A stretch of 64,000 nt of DNA. Source: Diphasiastrum complanatum (taxonomy: Eukaryota; Streptophyta; Lycopodiopsida; Lycopodiales; Lycopodiaceae). Each line of letters starts with the position of its first letter. The stretch's first letter is position 1. A program made the translations under genes and the position numbers. Below the pieces are notes generated by a model that saw only the letters and a program-made list of their open reading frames with translations, ran no database searches and was not told the DNA's origin. The stretch covers positions 51,514,294-51,578,293 of the forward strand of contig CM055104.1 in the NCBI GenBank assembly GCA_029204225.1, written 5' to 3'. Positions 42,891-54,800 of this stretch are shown here, one piece after another.

Positions 42891-43164
42891 CCAGTTCCCC
42901 AATGACTCACTGATAGAGCCATATAAATCCACTATCATGAGTTTAGACCTACAACCATTCATTATGACCTTATAGACATCCAAAGTTTCTTTGGTCTCAA
43001 GTTCGAGCCTTCCCTTGGAAACCAAGAAGCATTATGACCTTATACACATAAGGGCCCCAATTCCCTTATAGTCACAATTAATTTATGGGTTGTTGGTCTA
43101 CCGATCCCTAGCATGGACACGCTACTCAAGACTAGTCATGTGCATGACATTACCAAGCTAGTTT
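42891..43164. other. Unrecognised repeat-derived sequence
   Basis: It follows the third repeat start and runs up to a polypurine tract. It shares a short segment with about 9810-9880. No domain is readable. Confidence 0.4.
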
Positions 43165-44426
43165 TTGAGGAGGAGTGTAAAAAATTGGCAAAATCTAGCT
43201 TGGTTATTTTACATTTCTTGTATGTGAGAAAATCTCACACGTGTGGAGCATCTTCCCACGTGTGAAAAATAAGCAAAAGCGTCTTAGTCATGATGAGTTA
43301 GGGGTCTTATAGACATCTATCCATGTGTAAGTAGGTGATAGAGCCATTTTTGGCATAAGAGGCAAAATAGGCAAGTACACATGTAAAGGCTTGATTTGGC
43401 CAAAAGTAGAAAGTGATGTAGCTCGAATTAAGTTAGGCTACTTACATTTGTCATGTTGAGATTTGGTGTGTGACATGTCCCCATGTGGTGGTATGAGAGT
43501 TAGTGACCAATCAAAAAGCTAGAATCTATCAAAACGGTCCAATCAAGATTAAGGGCTCATATGTCACTCAACCAATAGGAGGAAAAGAAGGGGTCCAATC
43601 ATATTTCACTCCTCTCTACCTCAAGTAGCTATATATAGGAGTATTATCCATTTGTATTGTGAGTTTTATAGAGTTATGAGATTTCTACACATTTTGAGTC
43701 AAATTTGATTTCTCTCTCTACTCGAGTTTCATTAGTAAGATTCTCTCTCTACCCGAGAAAAAGGATTTTTCACATTTATTTTTGTGTTGTACAAGTCTCC
43801 ACATGTGTGAACGTACTTGTTTAATTGATTTATGCATGTAGAAAAGTGCTCTTGCCTTAGATTGATGGAATAGATCTTGTCAACCCTCTCAACACGATAA
43901 TGATGTCCATATGCCCACATGGTAGTGTATGATTTATACTAAAACGTGCACAAAAAATAAATTTGTGTAAATTAAAATACTATTTATATATTGAGTAGTA
44001 CAAAAACAGAACTTCACAAAATACAATACTACACTAACCTTCCATGCACATCATGAGCAAATTCGCATTCTAATTCGGTCGCTTCTTCTTCGTGTTCTGA
44101 TGCTTTTAGCATCGTATCAAGAACTCATTCACGAGTGCAATTTGAAGTAAAGGCTCCAAAGGTTCGTAGTTCTCCAACACTCTCCTTCTTCTTCGAGATG
44201 TCTTCTTCATTTCAATGTTATGTGTCTTTCCTTTTTGGCTTCTTCATACCTTGAATTCCAGTTGTGATCTATGTGCAATCACCACATCTTAGGAGATCAA
44301 AATCACACTTTGTGGCACTCCCACACGTGTGAAATTCAACAACCATGCATGAAGAAGGATTATTTCACGGAGCCCAATAGTTGCATCTATTGAATTCAAG
44401 TTTGGCCTTCTTTCTTTGTTTCAACA
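43165..44426 (+). repeat. Polypurine tract and copia LTR
   Basis: TTTTTGAGGAGGAG (about 43162-43175) precedes an LTR start TGTAAAAAATTGG at 43176. Inside are a paired G-box (43234-43267), TATATATA at 43630-43637 and CT-rich leader. The right end TTTCAACA at 44426 is fixed by the adjoining primer-binding site. About 1250 bp is long for these LTRs, so an insertion inside, perhaps near 43930-44030, is possible. Confidence 0.7.
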
Positions 44427-44438
44427 TGGTATTAAAGC
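44427..44438 (+). other. Decayed copia primer-binding site
   Basis: TGGTATTAAAGC differs from the usual TGGTATCAGAGC at two positions and abuts the LTR end. Confidence 0.7.
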
Positions 44439-44445
44439 ATTTATA

Positions 44446-44830
44446 TGTGAAAAATATGCAAAATTTAGCTTGATTATTTTTCATTTTAATGTACAAATTC
44501 AATCACACGTGTGGAGCATGTTCCCACATGTGATTAGCAGGCTTAGTTGCATTATTCAGTTCATGTCATAAAATAGCTTGTTTCTCGAGGCAATGTGAAA
44601 CTAGACAAAAGCTAGTCAAGTAGTTGCATGTCAAGTGTCATCATGAGGATGGAATGCCAAATTTCAGAGTTTTGGACTAAATTTGATCTACAAATGATCA
44701 CAAAGAGTGATTGGTAGCTTGGGATCTTGATCTATATCAAGACTAGCTTCCAATTCTAGCTTCTAGTTGACAATTTTTGTGATTCCAAGCAAGAACAATC
44801 AAGAAATGATGATCCACGGCTTCACACGTG
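44446..44830 (+). repeat. Second copia LTR start, truncated
   Basis: TGTGAAAAATATGCAAAAT at 44446 parallels the LTR start at 43176, including the paired G-box (44502-44533). It starts only 7 bp after the primer-binding site, so the internal region between the two LTRs is gone or this is a nested copy. It fades near 44830. Confidence 0.65.
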
Positions 44831-44839
44831 TGCAGTACT

Positions 44840-45322
44840 GCTACTGTACGGCCTGATAACAGAAAATTAGTTTACTTATGAAATACTTAGCATTCATCCA
44901 CAAAGAAAGTGCTTAAGAGAGTGGACATCACAAGATTGCTCCACAAACCAATGTTTCTCATCATTAGCTTCTCAATGGATCCATCATGGATCAAGTACAC
45001 AATCGCTATAATCTCTCTCTAAGTTGCATCCAGCACGTGTGGGACAGCTCATTGTACTCATCCATATCCGCTTTGGATAAGATCTATCTCATTTGCCACA
45101 TCATCCATTGGTGGCTTGTGTTGACCTTCTAGATTCCTACAATCTAGGACCTAACTCCTATAATTTAGGAGATTTCATATTTGACTCAAATGAAAGCTAA
45201 ATAAAATGGATCTAAATATTACAAGTGTCATTTCACACGTGTGGACAGGTCCTCACACGTGTGGATCCACATAGATGTCAAGTACATTGCAAAAACCATG
45301 TGAAAATTGCTAAATTCTAACA
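44840..45322 (-). repeat. 3' LTR of copia element E, minus strand
   Basis: On the - strand the polypurine tract AATTGAGGAG abuts TGTTAGAATTTAGCAATTTTC, whose TG is at 45321-45322. The LTR carries G-boxes at 45231-45266 and 45034-45044. Its far end is not resolved. Confidence 0.7.
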
Positions 45323-45333
45323 CTCCTCAATTT

Positions 45334-45760
45334 TTACATGATACATCTATCTACAACTCCTAAAGCTGGTCTTAACTTGATAAATGAAGCCTTTGGCAAG
45401 GCTTTGGTAAGTAAATCAACAAGGCAATCTGAAGAGGATACATGATGTAGCTTGATCTCCTTTGTTTTAACCTTTTCCCTCACAAAATGGTGAGCAATCT
45501 CTATGTGCTTGCTCCTTGCATGGAATGTGGGATTGGAAGCTAACGCTTGGCTTGATTGGTTGTCACAATATATAATTGGCTTCTCCTCGGCCTCCATGAC
45601 TTGCGACTCCACCAAAAGCCTCTTCAACCATAAGATCTCCTTGGTTGTTGATGTTACTGCCTTGTATTCCGACTCGGTTGAAGATAGAGAAATTGTGTTG
45701 GCTTGCCAGCTATGGCTCCAACTAATCCAAGCTATGGCTGCCTCCCAACTAGCATGAACT
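45334..45760 (-). pseudogene. Copia element E RNase H
   Basis: Read leftwards: NTISLSSTESEYKAVTSTTK with EILWLKRLLVESQVMEAEEK, then IYCDNQSSQALASNPTFHAR, SKHIEIAHHFVREKV and DCLVDLLTKALPKASFIKLR, then GVVDRCIM and a stop at 45334. The acidic residues of the copia RNase H (E in STESEY, D in YCDNQS) are present and the frame is open. RT is missing; the right edge meets a gypsy LTR at about 45780. Its polypurine tract and 3' LTR follow directly. Confidence 0.85.
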
Positions 45761-45779
45761 AAGGCTCAATCCAACTAGC

Positions 45780-46496
45780 ATGGTTCAGGAAGCTAGAATG
45801 CCAAAGGTAGACAGGGTGGTGAGAATTGTGAGTGCAAGATCCACTCTTTCTTGCCTTGCCAAAGGTAGACAGGGTGGTGAATATTGTGAGGGCAAGATCC
45901 ACTCTTTCTTGCATAAGCTCATCTTGTTGCTAACACGAATGAGAAGATACTATTAAGAAACCCTAGATTAATCACTATGGTTGCCCCCTAACTAGTGGCT
46001 AAGATTAAATCTAAAGCTAAAACCCTAATCTTCCTTGAATCCCAACCCTTAATTTGAGGCATTCTCTTCCAAACTAAGGTGGTTATCCTAAAGTCTCTCT
46101 TGAGGCTCACCCAACCAAGAGGAGGCAACTAACTCAATAATACATTCCATACAATAGTTTACAACCAAAGTGTAATAAGTCCTAATACCACAGTAGGGCA
46201 AACACTAACTGATCCACCCAACCTTGCCTACTCCCTGACCCCCCCCCTCCTAGCCCAGTGTGAGGACTGGTAGCATGCAACTGCCAAGTGTCGGCCATGT
46301 GGCACTGACGTGGCCGTGTGCACGTCGGGACCCAACTAAGACTGTGTTAGGCCCGCCATGGCTATGGATCGTGCTGGGGCACACTATTTACACTGTCTTG
46401 CCTTGTTGGTCGTGTACGCGCTGGACATGACCCTGACTGTGGTATCTGACCTATCTGTGTTCTCTAGGGTTCGGCACCGGTCACGAGCTCGTAACA
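45780..46496 (-). repeat. 3' LTR of a chromovirus-type gypsy element
   Basis: On the - strand AAGGGGGAGGGAG is an excellent polypurine tract, followed by TGTTACGAGCTCGTGACC with TG at 46495-46496. The LTR runs to about 45780 and contains two 58-bp direct repeats (starts at 45800 and 45858, GCCAAAGGTAGACAGGGTGG). Confidence 0.75.
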
Positions 46497-48290
46497 CTCC
46501 CTCCCCCTTAAGAACCGTCTTGGTCCTCTAAGACAAAGTCTAGAAAAATCTTACAAAGGACATTGCCTCTTTCCCAAGTGGCATTCTCAACAGGCTGATC
46601 ATTCCACTTGACCAGGTATTCTCGATATAGACTATGACAAGTCTGCGTCTCTCTACTATCAAGAATCTCCTCTGACTCATGTGGAGGTTGCTGAGAATCC
46701 AATGGAAGAACTAAACATTGTCCCTTGCCAGATTTTATGCTCTGGCTAAGGCTTTTCGTAACTGACTTACATGAAAGACTGGAAAAACCTTGTGTGGGAG
46801 TTCTAGCTCATAGGTGACCTCGCCTAGTCTCCTACTGATGGTAAAGGGACCACAATACCTAGGAGACAACTTAGTACACACTCCGAATTTGAGGGTTTTA
46901 GAGTCAACTGGGACTCTCAAGTAGACTTTCTCACCAGCAGAGAACTACACATCACGTCTGTGTGGATCTGCATAATACTTGGCTCGATCCTGGGACTGCC
47001 CAATGCTACGCTTAACATGTTCTATCATCTGGTTTAGAACCTCTAAAAAGTTTCTGGTTGCTTCAACTTTTTCCTATTTAAACCCTATAGTTGTGGGTGA
47101 GTGTGGCTGAAAACCGTCATCAGCATAAATGGGCTATATCCCGTAGCTGAATGTTTGGTATTGTTGTAAGCAAACTCTAATATCAAGAGATACTCCTCCC
47201 AATTAGTCTACTTCTTGCTGACGTATGCACGAAGCATATTCTCCAACACCTGATTTATCCCCTTTGTTTGATCGTTCGTCTGTGGATGGTCGGTGGTACT
47301 CATATTAAGTTTAGTATGGAGATGATGGAATACTGCCCTCCAAAAATTTAAATTTAACTTATATCTTGGTCGTTGACTATGCCGGAAGGTAGATCGTACA
47401 ATTTAAATAGCCCGTCTACAAACAACCTCGCTAACTCTGGAGCTCTAACGGTTGTTTTGGTCGGAATAAAATGAGCCATTTTGGTCAGACGCTCAATTGT
47501 AACCCATATAGCGTCATTACCTTTTTGGGTTTTAGGCAGGCCTACTATAAAATCCATGGAGATACTCTCCCATTTATCAACTGGTATTTCTAAGGGTTGC
47601 AACAACACTCCTGTCTTTAAACGCTCTGCTTTGTTTACTTGACATTTCTGGCAACTCATTATATATTGTTGGACGTCCCTTTTCATACGGGGCCAGAAAA
47701 ATTGCCTACGAAGAAGTTCATAGGTCTTTTGTATATCTGGGTGTCCCGCACTAGGATTGTCATGACATTCATATAGGACCTGCTGCCTATAATCCTCTGA
47801 ATTGGGGACACATACTCTATCTCTATAGAGCAAGTACTCATCCTGAATGGAATACTATTTCCATTTGAATCCTTGAGTCAACTTACCCTCAACCACTGGG
47901 GTTTGCTTGGGTAATATAGGCTCGGACTCATCATCATCCTCAACGGAAGCTTGGATGAACTGGCACCAGCCATGGGAACTGGTTCTAGAGTCTGTAACTG
48001 TCTGCTCTAGACTGAGTTCCAGATAGTAGAGAAGAATGCATCATGCTGGCACTTCCCTCTCAAGGACTCAAGTAACTCATTACGAATCTGAGTAAAACTC
48101 AGCTCGTTTATCATAGGCATTCTGCTAAGGGCATCTGCTACTGTATTGAATTTCTCTCGTCTATATTTGATAAACATATCAAACTCTTGCATCAACTCTG
48201 CCCAATGAGCTTTCCGAACTCTAAGCTCAGGTTGATTGCAAAGGTATCTGAGACTTTCATGGTCTGTCATGACCTCATAGAAAAGAGCTC
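46497..48290 (-). pseudogene. Chromovirus gypsy pol: RNase H end, integrase, chromodomain
   Basis: Read leftwards: RNase H end (TDHESLRYLCNQPELRVRKA, TVADALSRM) at 48280-48007; integrase zinc domain (HDNPSAGHPDIQKTYELLRR, CQKCQVNK) and core start (ISMDFIVGLPKTQKGNDAIW) at 47833-47354; a frameshifted core end; a GPY/F-like segment (KLSPRYCGPFTISRRLGEV, VFHVSQLRKAL) at 46920-46735; and a C-terminal chromodomain (EYLVKWNDQPVENATWERG) at 46702-46508. Chromodomains direct these elements to modified chromatin. The second integrase Asp region reads VNDQDIS, off consensus. The right end is cut at about 48290. The left end passes through a polypurine tract into its 3' LTR. Confidence 0.88.
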
Positions 48291-48299
48291 CTTTTCATA

Positions 48300-48934
48300 G
48301 TCAATCTTCAACAAAAGGAGGCTGGTGGTGATTTTGGCATTTAACATGTTATCGTGCAAGAGTGGTGTAGAGATACTACATTTTATAGAAGATCTTGAAC
48401 GTCAGACACTTACTGAGGTTGCAAGTCCCAAAAAACTTCTGGAAGAGATAAAAGCTAGGCTTAGAAAGATTCTAGCAGCAAAGAATTTGGCAATCAAGGA
48501 TTACACTAACACATCTCAAAATTATTCAAAAGCTGGCAGAGCTGAAGGGCAAAATTTAGAATGAAGTTGAAGAAATCAAAAAAAAGGACCCCATTGAGAT
48601 CTTTCAAACTCTCCCAGATTCTGACATATCTATAGGGCACAAGCGTTGTACATAAAAAAAAAAAAAATGCATTGGCAAGGGATATATTGCAATGACATCT
48701 TGAAACAAATGTTTCAATGAAGCTTAAATATCACATTTGAAGGTACTATGATCCAAGATGGGATGATAGAAATAACTTATAAGGAAATGCAAGAGTTTAC
48801 TCCCCATTTAATAAAGAATTCAAGGACTTGTTCACGACATATTGGAGATCTATACATGAATTCCTCAATCAAACACAGTTGGAACTCTTGGAAGATCTCG
48901 GAAAGCTGACAACACAAGAAGTCAGTGAACAATT
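48300..48934. other. No gene recognised
   Basis: A + strand ORF (48325-48564, LEEIKARLRKILAAKNLAIK) is helix-like but unassigned. Confidence 0.4.
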
Positions 48935-49500
48935 CCTCAATGTAGGTGGAATGGTTCCTAAGAGATTGTTCCTATGGAGGTTCAAAACTTGCATGCGTTT
49001 CAAACAGCTAAATTCTGGACGTAAATTCCCACTCAAGTGATTTTTATGACGTTGAAGTTCTAGAATCTCTGATCAATTTGAGAGGGATGAAGGGATCGTC
49101 CCCATGAGATCATTATTGAAAAGCTCAAGGAACTGCAAGTGCTGTAATTTATCAAACTCTGGAGAAATATTACCTGTCAGAGTATTTTAAGAAATAGAAA
49201 GACATGCCATCAATGATTCGAGGATGAATTCTTCGAGCAAGTTGCTGTCTAGAAAGAGCATTTCAAGTTGCTTCAAACAGCCCAACTCAAAAGTGATAGA
49301 GCCAGCTAGTTTACTACTGTTAAGAGTCAGTAATGCAAAAGGGAGGTACAGTTTAGAAGCAATGAAGGTATGCCATTTGAAGTTGTTGTCTAGAAAGAGC
49401 ATTTGAAGTTGAGGATCATTGTTGAAAAGCTCAAAGAATTGCAAGCGCTGCTAGAGAACTATTACCTGTCAAAGTATTTTAACAAATAAAAGAGCAGCAA
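48935..49500 (-). pseudogene. Leucine-rich-repeat receptor-like pseudogene fragment
   Basis: Read leftwards, successive leucine-rich repeats appear across frames: LNSSKLAGSITFELGCLKQL with EMLFLDSNLLEEF, NTLTGNISPEFDKLQHLQFL, ELFNNDLMGTIPSSLSNLSE, HLSGNLRPEFSCLKRMQVLN and LHRNNLLGTIPPTLRNCS. The LxGxIP spacing is that of plant receptor-kinase ectodomains. Stops and frameshifts are frequent. A segment is duplicated (GAAATATTACCTGTCAGAG near 49165 and AACTATTACCTGTCAAAG near 49460). No kinase domain or signal peptide is present. Confidence 0.65.
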
Positions 49501-50122
49501 GCGACGACCTTAACACAAAAAATTCGCACACTTTCAAATCAACCTCTTTCTTTCACTTCAGCATCAATGAGCCTCCTCTTGATACAGTATGGTCGTAGCA
49601 GTAGCCTTCTTCAACAGCTAAAAAATTATGACTGATTGTAGCAGTGGCCTCTTTCAGGAGCGAAATGAATTGTGGGCAAGAGACACGAGGCAAACGCCAA
49701 CGGTGGAATGTTTATGATCATTTCTCTTAGAAAAATCTAGTACATGGATAGCTATGAGTTGCACAAATAGCCACACATCTGACGCCACGTAGATCACCGA
49801 GGTGCATAAATAGTCTTCGCATCACAGCCCTCCATTCTAATATGCACATCTACAATCCACGAAACACCACGTGGATAGCCTCACCATTCAAAGAATCTTG
49901 TTGTTGGCATAGGCTAGAATTGTAAACAAGATGGGTAAATATAATTGATCTGAGTTGCTCTGAAGCCATTTCGATGTCGGATGTTGTATATAAAGTAATG
50001 CACACAATATGATGTATTTAGGCTCTGTTTTCTCTTTTTGAAAAGTGTTATAATCCAACATGTTTGTCAATAGTGTATTGGTGTTCATAAGCAATCAGTC
50101 CTCTTCGCTTCCTTGTATTTAG
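49501..50122. other. No gene recognised
   Basis: No domain or repeat identified up to a good splice-acceptor sequence ending at 50122. Confidence 0.45.
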
Positions 50123-50936
50123 GTCTAAAAAAAAGGTTAAGGTGGGCAGTGTCAAGGAGTTCTATGCATCAGCCAAGAGGAACAATGGGCCAAAAATCAA
50201 GAAGCTTAGGAGGGACACTGGTAGCTACAAATTACTTGCTTCTCATAAAGGCAATCGATTTGAAAAGATAAATAGTGAAGAGCATCGTTCCCCTTGCTCC
50301 TGTTCATTTTGCAATGGAAGGTAATTGATAGTGACTATAGCCTCTCTTCCATTGCTACTCAGAATCATGATGTTGGAACTGTTTCCATATCATATTCAAC
50401 TGGAAAGGTGAGATGGATCTACTTCTTACATAAATCAGGAAAACTTTCAAGAAGTGGATACAAAATTTTGGCTCCCTGATGAGTTAGGGCAAGTGAGATC
50501 CTTTACTTGGAAGTCGTGTTGTTATTCTACCTTTGTTTACTAGGAATTGATGCTTGCTTTGTTGTGGAGATTAGTATACACATTTTCTGGTTTCAGTCAT
50601 CTATTGGCATAAAGAAATTGTGAATTTTGCTTGTCAGTTTACGAATATCAGATGGTGGGGAGTTGATATTGTGTCACTTCCAATGATTGATAGCAATTTC
50701 TGACTGAAAGCCAGATGGTAAGTGGAGAAAAGTGTCTGCTGAGAGTTATGCAGATAATGACTTTTGTCCTATCAGATCTCAAGGAATGTAATTTGTAGGG
50801 CTTTCTCAGATCACATGGAGATCCAGCTCAGGCATATGACGCCTGTGTGCAGGCAGTGGAGGACAATGCAACTTGTTCCCATAAACTAAACCTAGTATTT
50901 ACCAACCTGCTTAGAAAGTACAAATTGAACAGATAA
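50123..50936 (+). pseudogene. Unidentified exon-like segments
   Basis: A strong acceptor (CTTCCTTGTATTTAG) precedes an open segment reading SKKKVKVGSVKEFYASAKRN, then GPKIKKLRRDTGSYKLLASH and HRSPCSCSFCNG. The reading shifts frame near 50315 into VIDSDYSLSSIATQNHD and ends at a donor-like AAAG/GTGAGA at 50407. A further acceptor at 50798 opens a segment that reads LRSHGDPAQAYDACVQAVED, then NATCSHKLNLVFTNLL and ends at a stop at 50934-50936. I recognise no family. It could be the decayed 3' part of a gene, or a real gene whose frame change reflects an intron. It converges with DEX1, about 870 bp away. Confidence 0.3.
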
Positions 50937-51808
50937 CATATGCAGCATCACACGAAGTCTCACAAGCTAAGTGTTAAAAAGTGGTAAAACCTTGATAAAA
51001 ATCATGACTCAATCCCTCAGTTAAATAAACAAAAAATGGTCAGAATATTATTCCCTTTAATTGAAGAAATGTAGATCAATGAAACACATATTTTTAAAGA
51101 ATCATGCCTATACAAGCTACCACCTAGAACATGGGCACAAAGGTAACCCATCTAATTAGTGCAGATCAATAGCATGCACCTGAATGCCTTTAAAAAAGCA
51201 ACTCTAGCACAAGAACAGAAACCCACTTTAGAAGCTCCAAAATAGTCACCTCAGTCTTCTGAACAAGGGCAACAGAAAGCTTAAAATGCATCACATCAAA
51301 TGGCAGAGCTAAGCCACTTCTACGAAAAATCTAACTGTTCACTATGCTTTTCATTACAAGCACTATAAAAAAGCAAGCAAAGCATAGCTGACTCATTGAT
51401 AAGAGCTCAACTCAAAATATCTTCAGAATCTGTGCTCAGAAGACTATTGAGTTGCATTGCACAAAATTGAATTATAAAATAGGCTTTATCTGCTGGACAT
51501 AAAATCTGTCCAGTCTGATGAACTTGGGAGGCTTGGCATTGAAGAATTTCTGCATTTTTGATAAATGATCTGGCATTCCTGCTCTTCCGTCAGTTTGCAT
51601 TTCGGAAAACAAAAATTTCACAGGCAATCAATCATAACCTTGCAAGTGCTTAACAGAAAACTCTTAGTTTTTCATAAGGTTCCAACAAAAATATTCCCAT
51701 TGCATATGTTAGTAAATAGCACAACTTCCTTAAAGACCTTGAATTGAGATTGCGCAGGTGATCCCAGCAGCTTGAAGCGTCTTCTGTAAGCTTCCAAGAA
51801 GAGTAATC
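50937..51808. other. 3' flank of DEX1, no gene recognised
   Basis: Between the unidentified exons and the DEX1 stop codon. It should contain the DEX1 3' UTR. No further coding signal. Confidence 0.5.
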
Positions 51809-54800
51809 TTATAGCTCATGTGATCCAATTGAAAATGATGGGAGGGGAGCATCTGTTTGAGGTTGCAGCAGCACAAGCATTCCTGCCGTTCCCAGTAAAG
51901 GAAGAAACACGAGCCATTTTAATAATCGATAAAAGTGCATGTGAAAGGTGAGTGAAAATTCGTCTGAGAAATGCAGCCCATGCTTATCGGTCATCTCCAC
52001 TACAACTGTTCCACTTGTCCTAACTGATGGACAAGACAACTGCACCTTTTGGACACCAGGCAGCGTGTAGTTTTTGTGCTGCACTAAACGCTTATCTGAA
52101 GGGTAATTACCAGGAATCAACAGTGTGACCTATCAGAAATCAACCGAATTAGAGCTTATTACCCTTGTTCCACAAGCTTTGAAATTGGACAATATATAGC
52201 CATGCACAATGTACATCACTTGCTTAACAATGGAAATGTATAACAGAAACTGTAACATGAATGCAATGAGGAGAGTGTATACTCACTGATGTTTGATAAG
52301 GTGCATGCAGGCCAGAAATGCCACCACCATTGTTGTCAATTATTTTAAACTGGACCCAGAAGCTATCCCCAGTTTCATCTCTAAAAGTCCGTGATGCAGG
52401 AAGAATAAAGACTCCTTCACGATTTAAACGGCTTGTGAACACATTTTTTCCCTGTGCCTGAGTTGGCCATGACTGGAAGGAAAGACATGACCCAGAAAAG
52501 CTTTTCAAAAATCATCTAGGTGCATTCCCAATTAAAAGAGTGAAATTTCCTGATTGAGATCAATGCCACTTCAAAGCCAAACGCTACTCAAACAAAGAGC
52601 AATTGAAGAGAATATACAAGGTTATACAAAAATCAAAAGCAATAAATACGTTCCATAAAACGAATAGGAAACTGCTAGTAGGAAAGTATATGTTTAAGGC
52701 CAAGCTGCATCGGACTATGGTCCAAACCTCTAGGGTTATAAGATGTGTTATTCAGTATACGAGCATTTGTGTTTGTTCGAAACATCCAAACTTTCAAGCA
52801 TTCTATTTTTTCCTGTCACAAACTTTTTGCTTATAGTGCATGAGTCTTATTATAGACTTCGTAATATGACAATATCTGTTTAGTAAATACATGTACTACA
52901 TAGATTGATATTTGAGGTGATATAGACTAGATTACTAAGACAGAATTTCAAATCTTTCATTTATGTTACACATCCTTAGTATACAGAGTCACAGATCCTA
53001 TAACCCAGAAACTTTTATAGCATTTCTCACAGCTTGTATGAAAATCCCAATATGCAATGACCCTAGCAACATAAGGATGTTGCTAGGGTCATTCTAGAAA
53101 TAATATTGCAGAGTTTTGATTTACAGTGCCCAACATTCAATGAGAAAAACCACAGGTTTAAAATACAGTGTCTACAGATCAAACCTCTACACATCCTTAC
53201 AAAGCACAATTACTCGCACATAGTTCTGGGGAAAGGCCTCAGGAAAATGTTTCCCCATATGGGAAGACATATCATGTTTTCAAAAGCCAAACCTGACCTT
53301 TTTTTAGCAATTTCTAAGATTCTTTTTATTTCATTTGAATGTAGCTTTTCTTCTTGATTGCTCCCTCTATTTGTTATGTACCATAACAGTATGCCCTTCA
53401 GTGACGGCCTTGCAAGGGGCATGACGCCAGTTTGGCGTTATCGAAATGTTTTGGTGCCACGCGTCACCATCCTAGGTGGTCACGTATCGCCGGCGGGACC
53501 GTGCTTGATGGGACCCACTATGCTATGCCTATATAGTGGTGGGGCTTCCTTTTTGCCATTCACTCAGTCTACCCGAGACTTGGTGGATGGAAAGCACGTG
53601 CAGTAGCCAAAAAAATGTATCTCCAAGTTAGGAGATGTGTGCTAGGAAGAGCCAAGGGCGATGGCTGGTGGTATGGGACGCCAGTTATCGTCGGAGGTTT
53701 AACTAGGCATGAGGATGTCGATAGCTCCAGTGCATGGGGGTGGGTCGCAGTGATCCTATGGATGGGCGGATACAGTGCGTCGTCATTGGTATGTGGTGTG
53801 CGTTAACCTTCAAGGCAATCGGAGATCTATGGGAGCCCAGATTGCTACTGCGATTATGTTTTTATGCGGTAAAGCGTACTCATGGTGACAAGATCTTAAG
53901 GAGCATGCTACAGTCCCAACTACTTGGGATGATTTCCAGGTAGCCTTTAAGCCCGCCTTTATGCCAGTCCTCGGCGATTTTGAATATTATCGTCGATTTG
54001 CTACATTGCAAATGGGGACGAAACCCTTGAATGTCTACTTGCAAGACTACCAAGAAGCAGCGTCACGGTTTGTCAACCGCATTGACGGAGTTCTCCTCAA
54101 ACACTTTATTTTGAGCTTGCCCAAAGAGTATCAGTTAGAGGTCTGTCGTCATCAGCCACAATCCCTGGAGGATGCAGTGCGTTTCGCTCGAATTTTTGAC
54201 GATACGCACACAGTAACCCGCAAAGAGCAACAGAAGTCCAAATCCAAGAACAAACCCTCTTCGGGCCCTTCTTTTAAAAGGGGCAAAGAGAGAGGTGTTG
54301 ATGAAGCTTCCCCTTCGCGAAAGACAAAGAAGCGCCCTCGGTTGGAGAGAGCTGACTTTGACAAGGTTTCTCCTGCATGGAGAAGGGACACCTTTCCAAA
54401 GACTGCCCAAAGAAACGGAAGAAGGGTGGCCGCTCTTTCAAGGCACCACGTAATTCTTCAATTTCTTGTATTGATGTGTCCTTTAAGGATGAAACTGTTT
54501 GTAGTAATTGTTGTTTAAATACCACGGTGTTTGGACCTCACGACCTCATTCATATGAGTGGGTTCGTAGGCAGCCAACCCGTGGGTATTTTGTTTGACAA
54601 CGGTTCTACTCATGATTTTATTAATGCTAATTTGGTGTAGAAGCTACAACTGGCAACCGCACCAAGTGACCACAAGTACGTGGTTAAGATGGCAGCGGGT
54701 GGGGAGCAGCAAGTCTGGGACCAGTTTGTCTCCCATGTACCATTGAAGATTCAGAACTATGTAGATAGTTTGTCCTTCCATATTATGAATCTTGATAAGG

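Noticed and set aside
54135-54525. - strand ORFs of 79-91 codons
   Set aside because: They are antisense to the gypsy gag tail on the + strand.
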